Shown here: positions 63,628 to 64,000 of the stretch, in pieces
Position numbering within the stretch: position 1 is the stretch's first letter
Layout: each line of letters begins with the position of its first letter
Origin: Spirochaetota bacterium
GTDB lineage: Bacteria > Spirochaetota > Spirochaetia > Treponematales > Rectinemataceae
NCBI GenBank assembly: GCA_029265255.1
Contig: JAJUJQ010000003.1
Span: 62,001-126,000, forward strand
Reading direction: 5' to 3'
Length of the DNA: 64,000 bases
Translations under genes and position numbers: made by a program
Notes under the pieces: model-generated
The model's input: only the letters and a program-made list of their open reading frames with translations
The model's database searches: none
What the model was told of the DNA's origin: nothing

Positions 63628-64000
63628 ATGGCATCCGAAGAGAAAGACCGGACATCTTCAGCAGAAGGCGGCAAGCCTGTCGCGCTAAAGAAAACCGAAA
63701 CCAGAAAAGAAGAGAAGAAGACAGAGAATACGCTTAAGAAAAATTTCAAAAACCCCTTTGTTTATGTAGGGACTATCATTATTCTCGTTCTTACCATTAT
63801 CGCATTCGTCCTCATTCCAGGTGTCGGTGGTGGTGTTTCCACCGGCGGCGAGAATCCATCCTTTGGATCCTGGAACGGAAACAGGATCGAATACGCTGCG
63901 GACTCATATTTCGCCGATCAAGTGTCCCAAATCAACGATTATCTCCGGCAGCAAGGCCTCGATCAGAGCCAGGCACAATTATATGCCTATCAAGTCTGGC
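63628..64000 (+). CDS. SurA/PpiD-like membrane-anchored chaperone (partial)
   Basis: The start of a gene cut by the window end: 124 codons. ATG 63628 follows AAGGA by 6 nt. A Lys/Glu-rich cytoplasmic tail of about 42 residues, one membrane segment (about 49-69, VGTIIILVLTIIAFVLIPGV) and a periplasmic part with RIEYAADSYFADQVSQINDYL fit the N-terminal domain of SurA/PpiD-like peptidyl-prolyl isomerases. The isomerase domain lies outside the window. Confidence 0.7.
   Translation, partial: MASEEKDRTSSAEGGKPVALKKTETRKEEKKTENTLKKNFKNPFVYVGTIIILVLTIIAFVLIPGVGGGVSTGGENPSFGSWNGNRIEYAADSYFADQVSQINDYLRQQGLDQSQAQLYAYQVW

Overview
The window is an ordinary, gene-dense bacterial chromosome segment of roughly 50% GC. 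No transposase, integrase, prophage, CRISPR array or rRNA operon was seen. Gene content suggests a spirochaete (Treponema/Rectinema-like). The pointers are a Bmp/TmpC-type nucleoside lipoprotein operon, several lipoproteins, a single-chain GlyRS, a compact coaD-rpmF-acpP-rnc cluster, and a radical SAM protein fused to a DUF2344 domain. This placement is inference; no 16S gene is present.

Layout. 1-1318 (+): the 3' end of a radical SAM/DUF2344 protein. 1472-24829 (-): one long co-directional block. It runs, in transcription order, from a PAP2-like membrane protein and a GH57 protein through murC, yicC, a second CMP-kinase-like gene, an SDR, galM, prfB (with a classical +1 programmed frameshift), a secreted unknown, ftsY, a Lol-type ABC exporter, recA, folK, scpA, scpB, rluB, cmk, rpsA, a GAF/sigma-54 activator, a TPR membrane protein and a lipoprotein. 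Many of these genes overlap by 4-17 nt. 24853-27903 (+): an RluA-family pseudouridine synthase and hflK-hflC. 27983-28669 (-): a metallophosphoesterase. 28804-34429 (+): a nucleoside ABC importer (lipoprotein, ATPase, two permeases) followed by purine nucleoside phosphorylase, a coherent uptake-and-salvage unit.

34426-41391 (mostly -): tyrS, glyS, glnS and gltX, interrupted by an HU gene on the + strand with a structured leader. 41413-45846: a HIT protein, thiN, a CCA-adding/poly(A) polymerase-family gene, rnc, acpP, rpmF and coaD. 45949-49055 (+): lnt, an unknown gene and an AmrS-type radical SAM enzyme. 49099-49686: five tRNAs (His, Arg, Lys, Leu, Gly), none with an encoded CCA end, closed by a strong terminator. 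49803-53091 (+): tig, clpP, clpX. 53097-57033 (+): a TPP riboswitch followed by a thiamine ABC importer, which with thiN forms a thiamine salvage route. 57039-62492 (-): aroK, an M19 dipeptidase, uvrB, an HtrA protease and a PduO-type cobalamin adenosyltransferase. 62613-64000 (+): an arginyl/leucyl-transferase-family protein with an insertion, and the start of a SurA/PpiD-like protein.

No clear novel multi-gene system was found. The points most worth a second look are the TPP aptamer that contains the ribosome binding site and lies immediately after clpX, the tRNA-Gly with a C at T-loop position 55, the C9 tract in thiB, the ~35-residue insertion in the aminoacyl-tRNA-protein transferase, the possible frame change at the end of amrS, the extended ThiQ, and several perfect inverted repeats between genes. 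No stretch longer than about 300 bases lacks a gene; the longest gap (35656-35943) holds the divergent tyrS and hup promoters and the hup leader.
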